Assembly: GCF_002155975.1 (NCBI RefSeq)
Contig: NZ_MUMI01000024.1
Location: forward strand, 1-64,000
Length of the DNA: 64,000 nt
From: Amycolatopsis kentuckyensis
GTDB lineage: Bacteria; Actinomycetota; Actinomycetes; Mycobacteriales; Pseudonocardiaceae
Direction of reading: 5' to 3'
The translations under genes and the position numbers were made by a program. Positions 15,969 to 23,797 of the stretch are shown here, piece after piece; position 1 is the stretch's first letter; each line of letters opens with the position of its first letter. The notes under the pieces were generated by a model. It made no database searches and was not told the DNA's origin. It saw only the letters and a program-made list of their open reading frames with translations.

Positions 15969-18900
15969 ATGCATCCTTGGGCCAAGCGCGGGCTGCAGTC
16001 CGCGATGTTGGCCGGCGGCCTGATGATGCTGGGCACCGGCATCGCGTCCGCCGAGGAGCAGGTCAACCCCGACCTCGCCCCGTCGCCGCTGGACGGTGGC
16101 GCGTCCGTGCCGATCCAGATCCGCAAGATCAACCTCGGCACGCCCGCCGGTGAGGCGCCGCTGCCGCTCGACACCGACGCCGACATCACCACCGGCACGG
16201 TGCTCCACGACTCGAGCAAGCCGCTCGCCGGCGCTCTGCTGGGCAACGTCGTCAAGCCCGACGTCTCGGCTCCGGTCCAGATCACGGGCTGGGCGGTCGG
16301 CGCGGGCGGCGACTCCCACGTCGTCAACGACTCGCAGCAGATCCACCAGCAGGGCGGCCCGATCACCACGACCGGCGAGGGCAAGCCGATCGCCGGCAAC
16401 GTCGTCACCGCGCCGGTGACGGCTCCGATCGGGGTCAACAACCTGGCCTTCGGCACGCTGTCCAACGCGACCGTCGACGGCTTCGCCAACCAGGACAGCA
16501 CGGTCGGCGGCCCGGTCACGACCAACGGCGACAACGGCGTCGTCTCGGGCACCATCGCCGCGGTCCAGGGCGCGCTGCCGATCGGCGTCAACAACACCGC
16601 CGCCGGCTGGGGCGGCACCGGCACGGTCAACACCACCACGACCCAGGGCGCCCACTCGCCCGGTCAGCTGGCCACCAGCGGCACGGACAGCGTCGCCTCC
16701 GGCACCGTCGCCGGGGTTCCGCTGGCGGTGCCGGCCCAGGTCGACGGGACCGCGGCCGCCTGGGGCGGCAAGGCCACCGCGAACACGGTCAACACCGTTC
16801 TCGCCGAGGCCGGCACGTCCGAATCCGTCCTGCGGGGCGCTCCCGAAGCCGGGCCGTACGCGACCACGGCCGGCGCCGGCTCGCTGGCCGGCGGCACCGC
16901 GCTCACCCCGGGCGCGGCGGCTCCGGTCGCCGTGAACGGCACCTCCGGCCCCTGGGGCGGGCTCACCCACGCCGACTCCGTGAACAACCTCAACGCGAAC
17001 GCCGGCGGTGGCACGGTCACCGACGGCGTCAAGTCCGTCGGCGGCGGCACGGCCGCCGGGGCCCCGGTGGCCCTGCCGGTCAACGTGCTCGGCACGGCCG
17101 GCGCGTGGGGCGGCGAGGCCTTCGCGAACTCGGAGAACAACGTCGGCTCGGTCGCGGGCGGCGAGCTCGTCACCGACGGCACCGGCGCGCTGGCGGCCGG
17201 CAGCGTCGTCCACCCGCAGGTGGCCGGCCCGGTCGAGGTCAACTGCACGACCGGTCCGTGGGGCGGCATCACCGGCACCACCTGTGCCAACGACTACTCC
17301 GCGCAGGCCGGTGGCGGCGACGCGACCGACGGCGACCACTCGGTGGCGAGCGGCACCGTCGCCGACGCGCCGGTCGCGCTGCCGGTGACCGGCAACCACA
17401 ACTCCGCCGCGTGGGGTGGCCTGGCCGACGCGATGGGCGCCAGCTTCGTCGACTCGACGGCCGGCGGCGACGTCTACACCGGCGGCGAAGGCTCGGTCGC
17501 CGGCGGGACGATCGCGCACCCGCAGGTCGCGGAGCCCGTCGTGGCCTCCTGCAACACCGGCGCGTGGGGCGGCATCACGTCCACCCACTGCACGCACGAG
17601 AACACCGCGCACGCCGGCGGCGGCCAGGTGACCGACGGCGACGCCTCGATCGTCGGCGGCACCGTCGCTGACGTGCCGGCGACGCTCCCGGCCCAGGTCT
17701 GCGGCACCGCGGGCGACTGGGGCGGCATCTCCACCGCCGAGTGCTACACCACGGTCGACTCCGTCGTCGGCGGCAACACCTACGACCACGGTGACGACTC
17801 CGTGGGCGGCGGCAACATCGTCGGCCCGTCGCTGGCCGGCGACGCCGACGTCATCTGCAACGCCGGCGCGTGGGGCGGCATCCCGACCTCGTCCTGCTCC
17901 AACGCCGAGAACGTCGTCGCGGGTGGCTTCCAGGGCACTTCGGGCAACAACGCCGTCGCGGCGGGCAACCTCGTCGACGCGCCGCTGGCGACGCCGGTCG
18001 AGGTGCTCAACGGCGCCTACGCGTGGGGCGGCATCCCGACCTCGACGATGACCGAGCACAAGTGCCTCACCTCGGGCGGGGACAACAACACCGACGACGA
18101 CGGCGGTGTGGTCTCGAGCAACATCGTCACCGCGCCGGAAGCGATCGGCGCCCAGGTGATGAACATCGCCGGGGCGTGGGGCGGCAACCCGACCAGCCAC
18201 GGCGACTTCCTCACCCACGTCCACGCGGGCGGCGCCGACTCGGCGACCGGCAAGGGCGGCGCCGTCTCCGGCAACATCGTCGACCAGGCCGGCTCGCTGC
18301 CGGTGCAGGTCAACACGATCGGTGCCACGTGGGGTGGCCTGGCCGAGGCGACCGGCACCAACGTCACGGAGTTCACCTCCGGCGCCCCGAACTACGCCGA
18401 CGGCGACCAGGGCGCGGTGGCCGGCAACGTCGTCGAGGCCCCGATCGGCGGCGCCGGCCAGGTCAGCAGCTGGGCGGTGTCCTGGATCGGGGGCGCGGTC
18501 ACCGACGCGGACAACGACATCAGCTCGCACGCCGGCGGCACCACGTACACGTCCGGTGTGGACGGTGCGATCGCCGGTGACGCCGTCGCCGCGCCGATCC
18601 AGCCGCTGGTCCAGGCGACCGGCCAGTCGATCTCGCTGATGGCCACCACGGCCAACCACACCGAGAACACCGACGACCTCGTCTCCGGTGGCCCGATCGT
18701 CACCGACGGCACGGGCGGCGCGCTCTCGGGTGACATCCTCTCGGCCGACCCGCAGGCGATGCCGCAGGTCTACGGCCTGGGCATCTCCGCCATCGGGTCC
18801 GCGGCGAACGACGTCCAGAACGACGTGACGGCGACCGACGGCGGCGACGAGACGACGGCCGGCAGCGGTGGGCTCAGCGGCGCTCTGCTCGACGTGCCGG

Positions 18901-19607
18901 TCGCGGCCGACCCCGAGGTGTTCCGCTGGGGCGTCGGTGCGCTGTCGACGGTGGACAACCACGTCGACAGCACGGTGGACAGCCAGGTCAGCGGCACACC
19001 GACGGCGACGCCGGCGGTGCAGGTCCCGGTGGGCCTGGTGCCGCAGGTGAAGAACGTGACGGTCCCGGTCCTGGCGGAGGTGCTCAACACGGGCACCGAC
19101 ACGACCGACGTCGTGGTCGGCCGGACCGAAGCCGCGCACATCCCGGTGGAGCTCGACCTGACCGGTGCGCTCGGCGGGGTGTCGCCGCTGGCTCGCGACG
19201 ACGTCTCGGCGCGGACCGACGCGCCGGGCCTCGGCGCCGACGGCCTCGGCGGCGCGATGGAGCTGCTCGGCAACGGCTCGGCGCAGGTCCTCGGCCAGAC
19301 CACCGGCGCACTGGGCTCGGCGTCGGGCAAGACCCTCGGCGGTCTGCCGGCCACCGTGGCCGGTGCCACCGGGCACGAGTCGCGCAGCGACAGCCCGTCG
19401 GTGCCCGGGGTGTCTTCGGTGTCCGGGTTGCTCGGTGGCAGTGTGCTGCCGCAGGTCACGTCGCCCCACGTCGCGCTGCCGGGTGTGCCCAGCGCGCCGC
19501 GGGCGGACGTGCCGGTGGTTCCGGTGGTGTCCGGGGCGGCGGGCAGCAGCCTGCTGTCGCCGGTGAAGCAGCCGCGCATCTCGGTGCTGGGCCTGCCGCT
19601 CCAGTAG
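15969..19607 (+). CDS. Secreted giant tandem-repeat protein, chaplin-like repeats
   Basis: A 1212-residue protein with a signal peptide ending IASAEE near residue 28. About 18 repeats of roughly 55-60 residues follow; the pattern is G-(N/T)-(I/V)-V-x-A-P-x(3)-P-V-x-V, then A/G-W-G-G, then N and a GG-x-x-x-T-x-G turn. Twelve repeats keep the WGG core. Four middle repeats carry a cysteine pair around it, as in chaplin domains. The last 130 residues are not repetitive and contain no sorting signal. A surface amyloid, sheath or hydrophobin-like role is inferred, not shown. ATG 15969 follows AGGAGAACG. Confidence 0.8.
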   Translation: MHPWAKRGLQSAMLAGGLMMLGTGIASAEEQVNPDLAPSPLDGGASVPIQIRKINLGTPAGEAPLPLDTDADITTGTVLHDSSKPLAGALLGNVVKPDVSAPVQITGWAVGAGGDSHVVNDSQQIHQQGGPITTTGEGKPIAGNVVTAPVTAPIGVNNLAFGTLSNATVDGFANQDSTVGGPVTTNGDNGVVSGTIAAVQGALPIGVNNTAAGWGGTGTVNTTTTQGAHSPGQLATSGTDSVASGTVAGVPLAVPAQVDGTAAAWGGKATANTVNTVLAEAGTSESVLRGAPEAGPYATTAGAGSLAGGTALTPGAAAPVAVNGTSGPWGGLTHADSVNNLNANAGGGTVTDGVKSVGGGTAAGAPVALPVNVLGTAGAWGGEAFANSENNVGSVAGGELVTDGTGALAAGSVVHPQVAGPVEVNCTTGPWGGITGTTCANDYSAQAGGGDATDGDHSVASGTVADAPVALPVTGNHNSAAWGGLADAMGASFVDSTAGGDVYTGGEGSVAGGTIAHPQVAEPVVASCNTGAWGGITSTHCTHENTAHAGGGQVTDGDASIVGGTVADVPATLPAQVCGTAGDWGGISTAECYTTVDSVVGGNTYDHGDDSVGGGNIVGPSLAGDADVICNAGAWGGIPTSSCSNAENVVAGGFQGTSGNNAVAAGNLVDAPLATPVEVLNGAYAWGGIPTSTMTEHKCLTSGGDNNTDDDGGVVSSNIVTAPEAIGAQVMNIAGAWGGNPTSHGDFLTHVHAGGADSATGKGGAVSGNIVDQAGSLPVQVNTIGATWGGLAEATGTNVTEFTSGAPNYADGDQGAVAGNVVEAPIGGAGQVSSWAVSWIGGAVTDADNDISSHAGGTTYTSGVDGAIAGDAVAAPIQPLVQATGQSISLMATTANHTENTDDLVSGGPIVTDGTGGALSGDILSADPQAMPQVYGLGISAIGSAANDVQNDVTATDGGDETTAGSGGLSGALLDVPVAADPEVFRWGVGALSTVDNHVDSTVDSQVSGTPTATPAVQVPVGLVPQVKNVTVPVLAEVLNTGTDTTDVVVGRTEAAHIPVELDLTGALGGVSPLARDDVSARTDAPGLGADGLGGAMELLGNGSAQVLGQTTGALGSASGKTLGGLPATVAGATGHESRSDSPSVPGVSSVSGLLGGSVLPQVTSPHVALPGVPSAPRADVPVVPVVSGAAGSSLLSPVKQPRISVLGLPLQ

Positions 19608-19644
19608 TGATCGGCTTCGGCTTCGGCCTCGGCTGAGCGAAATC

Positions 19645-19675
19645 GGGGCCCTGGAGCGAACCGCTCCAGGGCCCC
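19645..19675 (+). terminator. Terminator of the repeat-protein gene
   Basis: A 13-14 bp perfect stem GGGGCCCTGGAGCG with its complement and a short AA loop, 38 bp after the stop codon. The T run after it is short, as is common in high-GC actinobacteria. Confidence 0.8.
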
Positions 19676-19696
19676 TTCGCCGTTAGGGTGGCGGGC

Positions 19697-20206
19697 ATGG
19701 ACGCGACCAGGTGGCTCATCGTTGTCCGGCACGCGAAGTCGGACTGGTCGGAGGGCCTGCCCGACCACGAGCGGCCGCTCGCGCCGCGCGGCCTCCGTGA
19801 CGCGCCGAGGCTCGGCCGGTGGCTCGCGGCGGAGGGGCACGTGCCCGGGCTGGTCGTCTGCTCCACCGCGCGGCGCACCCGGGAAACCTGGCTGCGCGTG
19901 AGCGACGAACTGCCCGCGCCGCCGCCCATCGAGTACGACGACGACCTCTACGGCGCCGACGTCCCCGAGTTCCTGGCCGCCGCTCGCCGGACGCCGTCCG
20001 ACGTCACCACGCTCGCGCTCGTCGGGCACGAGCCCGGCGTCAGCGACCTGACCCTGCACCTCGCCGGGCACGGGGACGAGACCCTGCCGGTCCAGACCAA
20101 GTTCCCCACCGGCGCCGCGGCCGTGCTCGCGACGACGGATCCCTGGGACGCGCTCCGCACCGCCCGGCTCGTCGCCTTCTTCCGGCCGCGCGACTTCACC
20201 GGCTGA
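19697..20206 (+). CDS. SixA-type histidine phosphatase
   Basis: A 169-residue phosphoglycerate-mutase-fold phosphatase. RHAKSDWS near residues 9-16 carries the phosphorylated histidine. CSTARRTRET follows the second arginine element, and VGHEPGVSDL near residue 113 carries the second histidine. This is the short SixA form. The substrate is unknown (phosphohistidine or small phosphoesters in the family). ATG 19697 follows AGGGTGG; GTG 19688 is an alternative. Confidence 0.88.
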   Translation: MDATRWLIVVRHAKSDWSEGLPDHERPLAPRGLRDAPRLGRWLAAEGHVPGLVVCSTARRTRETWLRVSDELPAPPPIEYDDDLYGADVPEFLAAARRTPSDVTTLALVGHEPGVSDLTLHLAGHGDETLPVQTKFPTGAAAVLATTDPWDALRTARLVAFFRPRDFTG

Positions 20207-20303
20207 CTTGGTGGTCTGAACCAGGCATTGCTTCGGGCACGTTCACATGCGTACCCTCCATTCACTCACAGGTCTGATGTTCATATTTGTGAATGGAGCG
20301 GAC

Positions 20304-21605
20304 ATGGTTTTCCGCCACACCGTCGTGGCCGCGCTCACCGCGCTCGGCCTCGTCGCTTCCGTTGCCGCGCCGGCCGAGGCCGCGTCGCGACCCACCGGCT
20401 GCACCGTCCCGGTCATCGGGGCGGTGTGCGCGCCGGCCACCGCAGTCCTCGACGGCAAGCAGCTGCTTCGCACGAAGTTCGCGGCGCTCGTGGGGGAAAA
20501 GACGTCCCGCACCGCGTTGAACAACCTGCTCGCGGCCGCGAAAACCGACCTCACGGCGGGGCCGTGGAGCGTCACGGCGAAGAAACAGGTCCCGCCCAGC
20601 GGGGACAAGCACGACTACCTCAGCCTGGCGCCCTACTGGTGGCCGACGACGCAGCCGACCGCGGAAAACCCGTGGGGCTGCCCGTTCGTGCAGCGCGACG
20701 GCCAGCGCAACCCGATCGTCGACGAGATCACCGACCACGCCTACCGCGGCCAGGCGTTCGCCGCGATCTACCGGCTCGCGCTCGCCTGGTACTACACCGG
20801 CGACGCGCGGTACGCCCAGCGCGCGGCCCTCGACCTGCGCACGTGGTTCCTCGACGCGGCCACGAAGATGAACCCGAACATGAACTTCGCCCAGGGCATC
20901 CCGTGCAAGGTGGACGGCCGCGGCATCGGCATCATCGAGTTCTCCTACACGCTGAGCCAGGTCGTGGACGCCACCGCGATCCTGGCCACCGGCGCTCCCG
21001 GCTGGACGAAGACCGACCAGGCCGGCATGACCGGCTGGTACACGCAGTTCCTGGACTGGCTCCGCACCAGCAAGAACGGGACCGACGAGGCCAAGGCCCA
21101 GAACAACCACGGCAGCTTCTACGACATGCTCGTCGCGGCGCTCGCCCTCGGCACGGGACAGCGGGACCTGGCCGCGGCGATCGCCCGGGACGCCGGACCG
21201 AAGCGGATCGCCCCGCAGATCCAGGCCGGCGGCTTGCAGCCGCAGGAGACGAGCCGGACCCGCAGCTGGCACTACTCGGCGTTCAACCTGGTCGCGCTGA
21301 CGCGGCTCGCGCAGATCGGCCAGCACGTCGGCGTCGATTTGTGGCACTACACGGCCCCGAGTGGAGCGACGCTGTTCGCCGCGGTGGACTTCCTGATCCC
21401 GGGAGCCACGCAGGGGCAGCCGGCGTGGCCGTATCCGGAGCTGGACTTCCGGCCGTACGCGGCACTGGACGTCCTGCACGCGGCGGCCGACGCGGGCGAC
21501 CGCGCCGCGCGGACGGCTCTGCCGCGAGTGCCGGTCGAGCCGGGCGGCGACCTCTACCCGGTGCGGCCGGCCGCGGAACAGCTCGACGACATTTCCACGT
21601 CCTGA
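20304..21605 (+). CDS. Secreted alginate-lyase-family protein (PL5-like)
   Basis: A 433-residue exported protein with a signal peptide ending APAEA near residue 26. The helical toroid includes KHDYLSLAPYWWP near residue 110, RYAQRAALDLRTWF and the NNHGSFYDM box near residue 270, whose Asn-His belongs to the lyase active site in family PL5. It is predicted to cut a uronate-containing polysaccharide by beta-elimination outside the cell. The ATG at 20304 follows GGAGCG; the in-frame ATG at 20247 would place residues before the signal peptide. Confidence 0.8.
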   Translation: MVFRHTVVAALTALGLVASVAAPAEAASRPTGCTVPVIGAVCAPATAVLDGKQLLRTKFAALVGEKTSRTALNNLLAAAKTDLTAGPWSVTAKKQVPPSGDKHDYLSLAPYWWPTTQPTAENPWGCPFVQRDGQRNPIVDEITDHAYRGQAFAAIYRLALAWYYTGDARYAQRAALDLRTWFLDAATKMNPNMNFAQGIPCKVDGRGIGIIEFSYTLSQVVDATAILATGAPGWTKTDQAGMTGWYTQFLDWLRTSKNGTDEAKAQNNHGSFYDMLVAALALGTGQRDLAAAIARDAGPKRIAPQIQAGGLQPQETSRTRSWHYSAFNLVALTRLAQIGQHVGVDLWHYTAPSGATLFAAVDFLIPGATQGQPAWPYPELDFRPYAALDVLHAAADAGDRAARTALPRVPVEPGGDLYPVRPAAEQLDDISTS

Positions 21606-21647
21606 CGGGAAAAGGGCCCGGCCATTCGCGGCCGGGCCCTTTCCCGT
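21605..21647. terminator. Bidirectional terminator
   Basis: A long inverted repeat (ACGGGAAAAGGGCCCGGCC with its complement, one bulge, short loop) lies between the convergent lyase and protease genes and can serve both. Confidence 0.82.
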
Positions 21648-21653
21648 GGGAAA

Positions 21654-22376
21654 TCAGACGCCGGCCACCTGCGAAATCCAGCTGCGATAACGCGTGATGT
21701 TGGTGTAGGCGGTGTTGTTCGACCGGTCGCTGGTCGACGCGACGCCGACCTGACGGCCGGAGGCGAACATCGGGCCACCGGAGTCACCGCCGGCGGTGAT
21801 GCCGTTGACGCGGTTCGCGCACACGGCGACGCCGCCGGTGTAGTCGCTGCAGCTGATCGAGTTCACCCGCACGGTCGCGACCTTGAGGTACCGCGACTGG
21901 CAGTTGATCTCGGAGCCGCACTGGCTGGTCGCGCCCCAGCCGTAGACGGAGACGTTCTGGCCGACCGAGACGTCACCGACGCTGCCGAGCGGCGAGTAGG
22001 TGGCGTTCACCGAAGTGGTGAGCCGGACGATCGCCAGGTCGGCGGAGCCGGGGTAGCGCGTGATGGTGGAGCCGGTGGCCATCGTGCCGCCGCTCGACTG
22101 GTCCAGGCTGCCGATGCGGAACGTGTAGGTGCCGGAGCTGCTGACGCAGTGCTTGGCGGTGAGGATGTACTGCGGGGCGATGATCGTCGCGGTGCAGTTC
22201 TGCTGGCCGTTGACGAACAGCCGGGCGGCCCAGGGGCCGCTGGTGGCGGTGCTGCCGCCGATGATCGACGGCTGGGCCTGCGGGGTGCTGTCGGCGGCCG
22301 CCGGACCGCCGAGGCCGACGACGGCCAGTGCGGTGCTCGCGGCCAGCAGGACGAACTTGCCGAATTTCACGCTCAC
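21654..22376 (-). CDS. Secreted trypsin-like serine protease (S1)
   Basis: A 240-residue exported protease with a signal peptide ending PAAA near residue 28 and the zymogen-like N-terminus IIGGSTA near residue 38. The triad is His in LTAKHC near 74, Asp in SADLAIVRL near 112, and Ser in GDSGGPM near 199. Six cysteines fit three disulfides. Asp at the S1 pocket position is not obvious from the sequence, so specificity is open. The pro-segment is very short. Confidence 0.9.
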   Translation of the reverse strand: MSVKFGKFVLLAASTALAVVGLGGPAAADSTPQAQPSIIGGSTATSGPWAARLFVNGQQNCTATIIAPQYILTAKHCVSSSGTYTFRIGSLDQSSGGTMATGSTITRYPGSADLAIVRLTTSVNATYSPLGSVGDVSVGQNVSVYGWGATSQCGSEINCQSRYLKVATVRVNSISCSDYTGGVAVCANRVNGITAGGDSGGPMFASGRQVGVASTSDRSNNTAYTNITRYRSWISQVAGV

Positions 22377-22592
22377 TCCTTTTCACGCGGGGGAGAACCG
22401 CGTGGGGGGAAAGCCGGTGGGGACCGAACTCGAAGATTGTCCGAGTTGCCGGTGAATGTCCGGAACCGACGAAAGTCGCCGGTCGAATCCGTATTTATTT
22501 CCCGGAGTGGGCTACGTGCAGTTCCCGTACTGTTCCGCGCGCTTGGGGGCAGTTGCGCGCTTGGTGCCTGTCGGCTGCGTGCGGGCCGACGA

Positions 22593-23003
22593 TCAGGCGG
22601 CGACCTTCACCGGGGCGGTCTTCCGCAGCCAGTACAGCCCGACGACCGGCAGGGCCAGCGGGATGAAGAGGTAGCCCTCGCCGTAGACGGACCAGACGGT
22701 CGGGTGCCGGAAGGCGGCCGCGTCGACGAGGCTCAGCGTGCCGATCGTCAGCACGCCCAGCAGCTCGATCGAGCAGGCGACGAGGGCCACGCGCCACCAG
22801 CCGTCACCACGCCGGGCCAGCGCGACGGTGGCGACGATGTAGACGGCCGCGGCGAACGCCGAGAGCAGGTAGGCGAGCGGGGCTTCGTGGAACTTCGTGC
22901 CGATCTGGACGCCGGCCCGCGACGTCGCGGCCAGCGCGAAGATCGCGTACACGGCGACGAGCACCCGCCCGGGGCCGCTGGCCGTCCTACGCTGTTGCTC
23001 CAC
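22593..23003 (-). CDS. Four-helix integral membrane protein
   Basis: A 136-residue protein with four hydrophobic helices and a short basic N-terminus. No catalytic motif is visible. Its start region overlaps the 3' end of the upstream membrane-protein gene by 17 bp, so the two are translationally linked and may form a heteromer. The function is unknown; similar small membrane-protein pairs are common in actinobacteria. Confidence 0.72.
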   Translation of the reverse strand: MEQQRRTASGPGRVLVAVYAIFALAATSRAGVQIGTKFHEAPLAYLLSAFAAAVYIVATVALARRGDGWWRVALVACSIELLGVLTIGTLSLVDAAAFRHPTVWSVYGEGYLFIPLALPVVGLYWLRKTAPVKVAA

Positions 23004-23352
23004 TCCACACCTCGTTCAGTCGCAGCACCATCACCGGAACGGCCAGGCAGGCAATGCCGAGCACGGCGGTGCTCGACCGGCTCCGCTCGGCCAGCGCCCA
23101 GGCAGCGCCGACGGGCAGCACGACCAGGCAGCCGATCAGGTAGGCCAGGTAGGTGGCCAGGCTGCCGGGCCGGTCACCGCCGGCGAGCAGCACGATCCCG
23201 ATCACCAGCTGAACGACCAGCAGCAGCTCAAGAACCGCGAGCGCGATCAGGAGCGGGTTGTCCGGAAGCCGGTTCCGAGCCGACTGGACGAAGCTCCAGA
23301 GCGCGACGAGCGTGGCAGCCACGGCGACCGTCACGGCGAATCCGAAGATCAC
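22987..23352 (-). CDS. Four-helix integral membrane protein
   Basis: A 121-residue membrane protein. The GTG at 23352..23350 follows the strong ribosome-binding site GGAGGAACGG. Longer in-frame starts upstream have no such site. Four helices are visible, including LLIALAVLELLLVVQLVIGI and TAVLGIACLAVPVMVL. It forms a two-gene operon with the gene ending at 22593. The function is unknown. Confidence 0.72.
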   Translation of the reverse strand: MIFGFAVTVAVAATLVALWSFVQSARNRLPDNPLLIALAVLELLLVVQLVIGIVLLAGGDRPGSLATYLAYLIGCLVVLPVGAAWALAERSRSSTAVLGIACLAVPVMVLRLNEVWSGATA

Positions 23353-23797
23353 CCGTTCCTCCTTCCGGTCCGCCGCCGTCAACTTACTCCGTGGTACCGG
23401 CGGGCCCGGCCGCCGAGGTGCCGCGGGCGTGGCGTGGACCACCGCGGTGATCGTGCGGCCACGGTGCCCCTGACCTGCTCGGGCTCCATCGGGAAAATAG
23501 ATCACGGTCCGGACTTGATGGCATTGTGCCAATTTGGCGGAGTTTTTGGAGCTGTCCTTGGGTGGACCTGCGGAAATGCTGGAAGGATCTTCATGTTACG
23601 CCACTATGGTGTGGTGATCCGACTGGACAAAATCACCCTGGGTTCGACTACCGGCCGGTAGACGCCCTTTTTGCCTACCTCGGATAGCCCAGTTGAACCG
23701 CCGGGTTGGCGGATTGGCTCAGAGCTGTCCGGCATGGGGGAATATTCATCGTCCCAGGACCGTGGCGTCCGGGGGATCGCACGGAGGGGTATCTCGG
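23353..23797. other. Intergenic region upstream of lanKC
   Basis: A 445-bp region without a confident gene. A frame at 23518-23661 could encode 47 residues (MALCQFGGVFGAVLG and so on), and an internal ATG at 23593 follows GGAAGGA. Neither has the leader and Ser/Cys spacing of a class III lanthipeptide precursor. The promoter of lanKC should lie here. Confidence 0.4.

Noticed and set aside
15840-19469. A 1209-residue reverse-strand frame over the repeat protein
   Set aside because: It is an Arg/Gly/Asp-rich shadow of a G/C-biased repeat gene on the other strand, with no domain pattern; the forward frame has a signal peptide, ribosome-binding site and clear repeats.
23518-23661. Lanthipeptide precursor upstream of lanKC
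   Set aside because: The 47-residue frame has two Cys in the N-terminal part, ends STTGR without Cys, and lacks an acidic leader; it does not fit a class III precursor.
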